A stretch of DNA of 64,000 nt from the NCBI RefSeq assembly GCF_034347405.1, contig NZ_CP133778.1:3162001-3226000 (forward strand), in the 5' to 3' direction. This stretch comes from Pseudomonas sp. CCC3.1. Lineage in GTDB: Bacteria; Pseudomonadota; Gammaproteobacteria; Pseudomonadales; Pseudomonadaceae. The number at the start of each line of letters is the position of its first letter. Within the stretch, counting starts at the first letter, position 1. Shown here piece by piece: positions 62,239-64,000 of this stretch. Both the position numbers and the translations under genes were made by a program. The notes under the pieces were generated by a model. The model saw nothing but the letters and a program-made list of their open reading frames with translations, searched no databases and was not told the origin of the DNA.

Positions 62239-63486
62239 ATGCCTAATCTAGTGGGTGATGTTTCCAGTGCTGCCCGCATCCTGCCTGATCTCAAGGGTGA
62301 AAAACTGTTTATTCGCAACGGCAAGGGCGCCTATTTGTGGGACGACAAAGGACGTCAATACATCGATACCGCGCTGGGTTTTGGCGCCGTGTTGCTCGGC
62401 CACTCCAATGACGCGGTCAACGCCGCCGTCAGCCAGGCCTTGAGCGACAGTGCTGCGCCATCCTGGGCGCATGTTCGCGAGCATGGCGCTGCAACGGAGC
62501 TGGCCAAGCACACAGGCGAGCTGTCCAAGGTCATCTTCACCAACTCGGGCAGCGAGGCGGTTCACCTCGCCTGTCGCGCCGCCCGTGCGTATACCGGCCG
62601 CGGCAAGATTGCCAAAATGGCGGCGGGCTTCGATGGCTGGTTCGATGATGTGAGCTATGGCAACGTCACCTCCAGAGAAGCGGCTTTCCAGGACGGCCAG
62701 CGTCCGTCGACAGAACGCACAACGCTGCTGCGTTTCAACGACTTCGACGATATTGAGCGGCTGTTCGCCGAGGACAACGACATTGCTGCTGTGGTGCTGG
62801 AGCCGATGCTGGCTAACGCGGGCTGCATCATGGCCTTGCCCGGCTACCTCAAACACGTGCAAGACGTCGCCCACCAGCACGGCGCTCTGGTGATCTGTGA
62901 CGAAGTGCTGATGGGTTTTCGCCTGTATGCAGGTCTGGCGGGGTTGCGCGAAGGTCTGGACCCGGACATCGCCAGCGTCGGCAAAGCCATTGGCAATGGT
63001 GTTCCGGTGTCTGCGGTGGTCGCCAAGCCGCACATCCTGGCCGGCTTTGAAGAAGGCCGAGTGATTCGCGGTGGGACATTCAGCGGTAACCCGCTGGCCT
63101 GTGCGGCGGTGACCAGCACCTTGTCGCAACTGGATAACAGCGACTACGCGCTGTTGATTTCACGTGGCAACGCCTTGCGTGAAGCGATTGAGGCGATATT
63201 CAAAGCCCACAACCTGATTGTGACCACCAGCGGCTATGGCAATGTGTTTGGTATCTGGTTGGGTGCTGTAGCGCCGATGACCTACGAGCAAGCCGAGAAG
63301 ATTGCCAACCCGGACTTCACTAAGGCGCTGCATCTGGCGCTGCGCGAAGCAGGCGTTTTGATCATGCCGTCGCCGTATGGTCGGCTGTATATTTCCTTTG
63401 AACACAACAACCGGGTGATCGAGGAAATAAAGACCGCTTTTGAACAGGCTGCGGCTCAGCTCAGCAGTGCTTTTGCCAATGCTTGA
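62239..63486 (+). CDS. class III PLP aminotransferase (GSA-like)
   Basis: A 415-residue fold-type I aminotransferase, class III. GHSNDAVNAAVSQAL and TNSGSEAVHLACRAAR bind the cofactor phosphate, LEPMLANAG and ICDEVLMGFR carry the PLP-ring Asp, and the Schiff-base Lys is in SVGKAIGNG. The pattern is close to glutamate-1-semialdehyde aminomutase-like and omega-amine transaminases. With the importer it probably deaminates the imported amine. It is 103 bases after permease 2, past a small GGGCTT/AAGCCC hairpin, on the same strand. Confidence 0.9.
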   Translation: MPNLVGDVSSAARILPDLKGEKLFIRNGKGAYLWDDKGRQYIDTALGFGAVLLGHSNDAVNAAVSQALSDSAAPSWAHVREHGAATELAKHTGELSKVIFTNSGSEAVHLACRAARAYTGRGKIAKMAAGFDGWFDDVSYGNVTSREAAFQDGQRPSTERTTLLRFNDFDDIERLFAEDNDIAAVVLEPMLANAGCIMALPGYLKHVQDVAHQHGALVICDEVLMGFRLYAGLAGLREGLDPDIASVGKAIGNGVPVSAVVAKPHILAGFEEGRVIRGGTFSGNPLACAAVTSTLSQLDNSDYALLISRGNALREAIEAIFKAHNLIVTTSGYGNVFGIWLGAVAPMTYEQAEKIANPDFTKALHLALREAGVLIMPSPYGRLYISFEHNNRVIEEIKTAFEQAAAQLSSAFANA

Positions 63487-63506
63487 CGGGGTTCAACATC
63501 TGTAGC

Positions 63507-63594
63507 CGCTGAGGAGCGAAGCGAGGCTGCGATCGAGGGCTCAGCCCTCGTGGATTCAGGTATTGCGGTGCACCTGATGCACCGCTCCTCAGCG
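63507..63594. repeat. compound hairpin between convergent genes
   Basis: An outer pair CGCTGAGGAGCG / CGCTCCTCAGCG (perfect 12-base arms) encloses two inner hairpins: GAGGGCT-C-AGCCCTC (63535-63549) and GGTGCA-CCTGA-TGCACC (63567-63583). The left arm is preceded by TGTAGC, so it is likely a REPIN variant that also ends both transcripts. Confidence 0.7.
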
Positions 63595-63604
63595 ATTACG
63601 AACT

Positions 63605-64000
63605 TCACAGCAATGAAGCATCCCCCAGAATCAGATCTGCACCCCGCTCTGCCACGGCCATGACAGCACACTGGATGTTGCCGGAGATCATCGAGGGTAT
63701 GACCGAGGCATCCACAACTCTCAAGCCCGCCAGGCCGCGCACCCGAAGCGAGGAGTCAACCACCGCCTCGGCGTCTTCCCCCATGCGGCAAGTCGCAATC
63801 GGGTGGTAGATGGTTTGGCCATTGGCCTGAGCAAACTCAAGCCATTGTTCATCCGTTTGCACCTCGATCCCCGGGCCGGTTTCCATCTCCACAAAGGCCC
63901 GCATGGCAGGCCGTTGCATGATCCGACGGGCGATTTTCATGCCTTCGATCAAGCTGGTCCGGTCCTCTTCCACACTCAGAAAATTAGGCCGAATCGCTGG
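63605..64000 (-). CDS. GMC oxidoreductase (choline-dehydrogenase-like), 5' part beyond the window
   Basis: The C-terminal 131 residues of a glucose-methanol-choline oxidoreductase; the frame runs open off the right edge. The visible part has the family C-terminus: the active-site His region TIYHPIATCRMGEDAEAVVDSSLRVRG (read in pieces), LRVVDASVIPSMISGNIQCAVMAVAERGADLI, and the preceding PAIRPNFLS. It would be an FAD alcohol dehydrogenase. Convergent with the aminotransferase, it may belong to the same pathway, for instance converting an amino alcohol, but that is a guess. Its start lies outside the window. Confidence 0.9.
   Translation of the reverse strand, partial: PAIRPNFLSVEEDRTSLIEGMKIARRIMQRPAMRAFVEMETGPGIEVQTDEQWLEFAQANGQTIYHPIATCRMGEDAEAVVDSSLRVRGLAGLRVVDASVIPSMISGNIQCAVMAVAERGADLILGDASLL

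Noticed and set aside
1..64000. CRISPR arrays, tRNAs, rRNAs, insertion sequences, prophage
   Set aside because: No regularly spaced repeats, no transposase or integrase motifs and no tRNA-like cloverleaf were noticed; the repeats seen are REP/REPIN hairpins.

Overview
The window looks like a chromosomal segment of a Pseudomonas, probably from the fluorescens/fragi/lundensis side of the genus. The grounds are a degradative HMG-CoA reductase close to the Pseudomonas mevalonii enzyme as I remember it, the genus-typical ben/cat and fadDx-type gene orders, many Pseudomonas-style REP/REPIN hairpins between genes, and a GC content that by eye is in the high fifties. No rRNA, tRNA, CRISPR array, insertion sequence or phage gene was seen. 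Both ends cut through genes: an aldehyde dehydrogenase on the left and a GMC oxidoreductase on the right.

Layout. (1) 1-3.1 kb: a minus-strand operon of GntR regulator, dihydrodipicolinate-synthase-family aldolase and aldehyde dehydrogenase. (2) 3.5-7.7 kb: an iron-uptake signalling set (FecI-like sigma factor, FecR-like regulator, TonB receptor with an N-terminal signalling domain). (3) 7.9-9.4 kb: a small protein, a cupin-type XRE regulator and a 170-residue protein that is 42% Met and 9% Cys. (4) 9.7-15.5 kb: mevalonate use (HMG-CoA reductase MvaA, a two-gene TctA-type transporter, a periplasmic SMP-30-like protein and a divergent MocR-type regulator). (5) 15.5-25.8 kb: benzyl alcohol to benzoate to catechol to muconolactone, with BenR and a textbook pair of BenR boxes before benA. 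(6) 25.9-31.5 kb: a short-chain acyl-CoA oxidation operon with the P. putida fadDx/fadB2x/fadAx order, followed by etfA/etfB at 32.6-34.3 kb, which can take electrons from its dehydrogenase. (7) 34.4-39 kb: housekeeping genes and a carbonic anhydrase plus SulP transporter pair. (8) 39-49.4 kb: a continuous minus-strand cluster (AraC, MFS, KshA-like Rieske oxygenase, two SDRs of which one resembles 3-alpha-hydroxysteroid dehydrogenase, TeiR-like LuxR regulator, RND exporter-family protein, YCF48 protein) that I read as catabolism of a steroid-like or other polycyclic compound. (9) 49.6-56.7 kb: miscellaneous enzymes, including a YdiJ-type D-2-hydroxyacid dehydrogenase and a LysR gene with an amber codon at codon 9. 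(10) 56.7-64 kb: a polyamine-type ABC importer with a class III aminotransferase, a PuuR-like regulator and a GMC oxidoreductase.

How it fits together. Most of the window is accessory catabolism feeding acetyl-CoA, acetoacetyl/HMG-CoA and 3-oxoadipate into central metabolism, each block with its own specific regulator. A shared A-rich AAnAAnAA motif, the known Hfq/Crc catabolite-repression target, lies next to the ribosome binding site of at least nine catabolic leaders here, suggesting that these unrelated modules share one post-transcriptional brake. The most unusual single object is the Met/Cys-rich protein at 8888-9400, for which I recognise no family.
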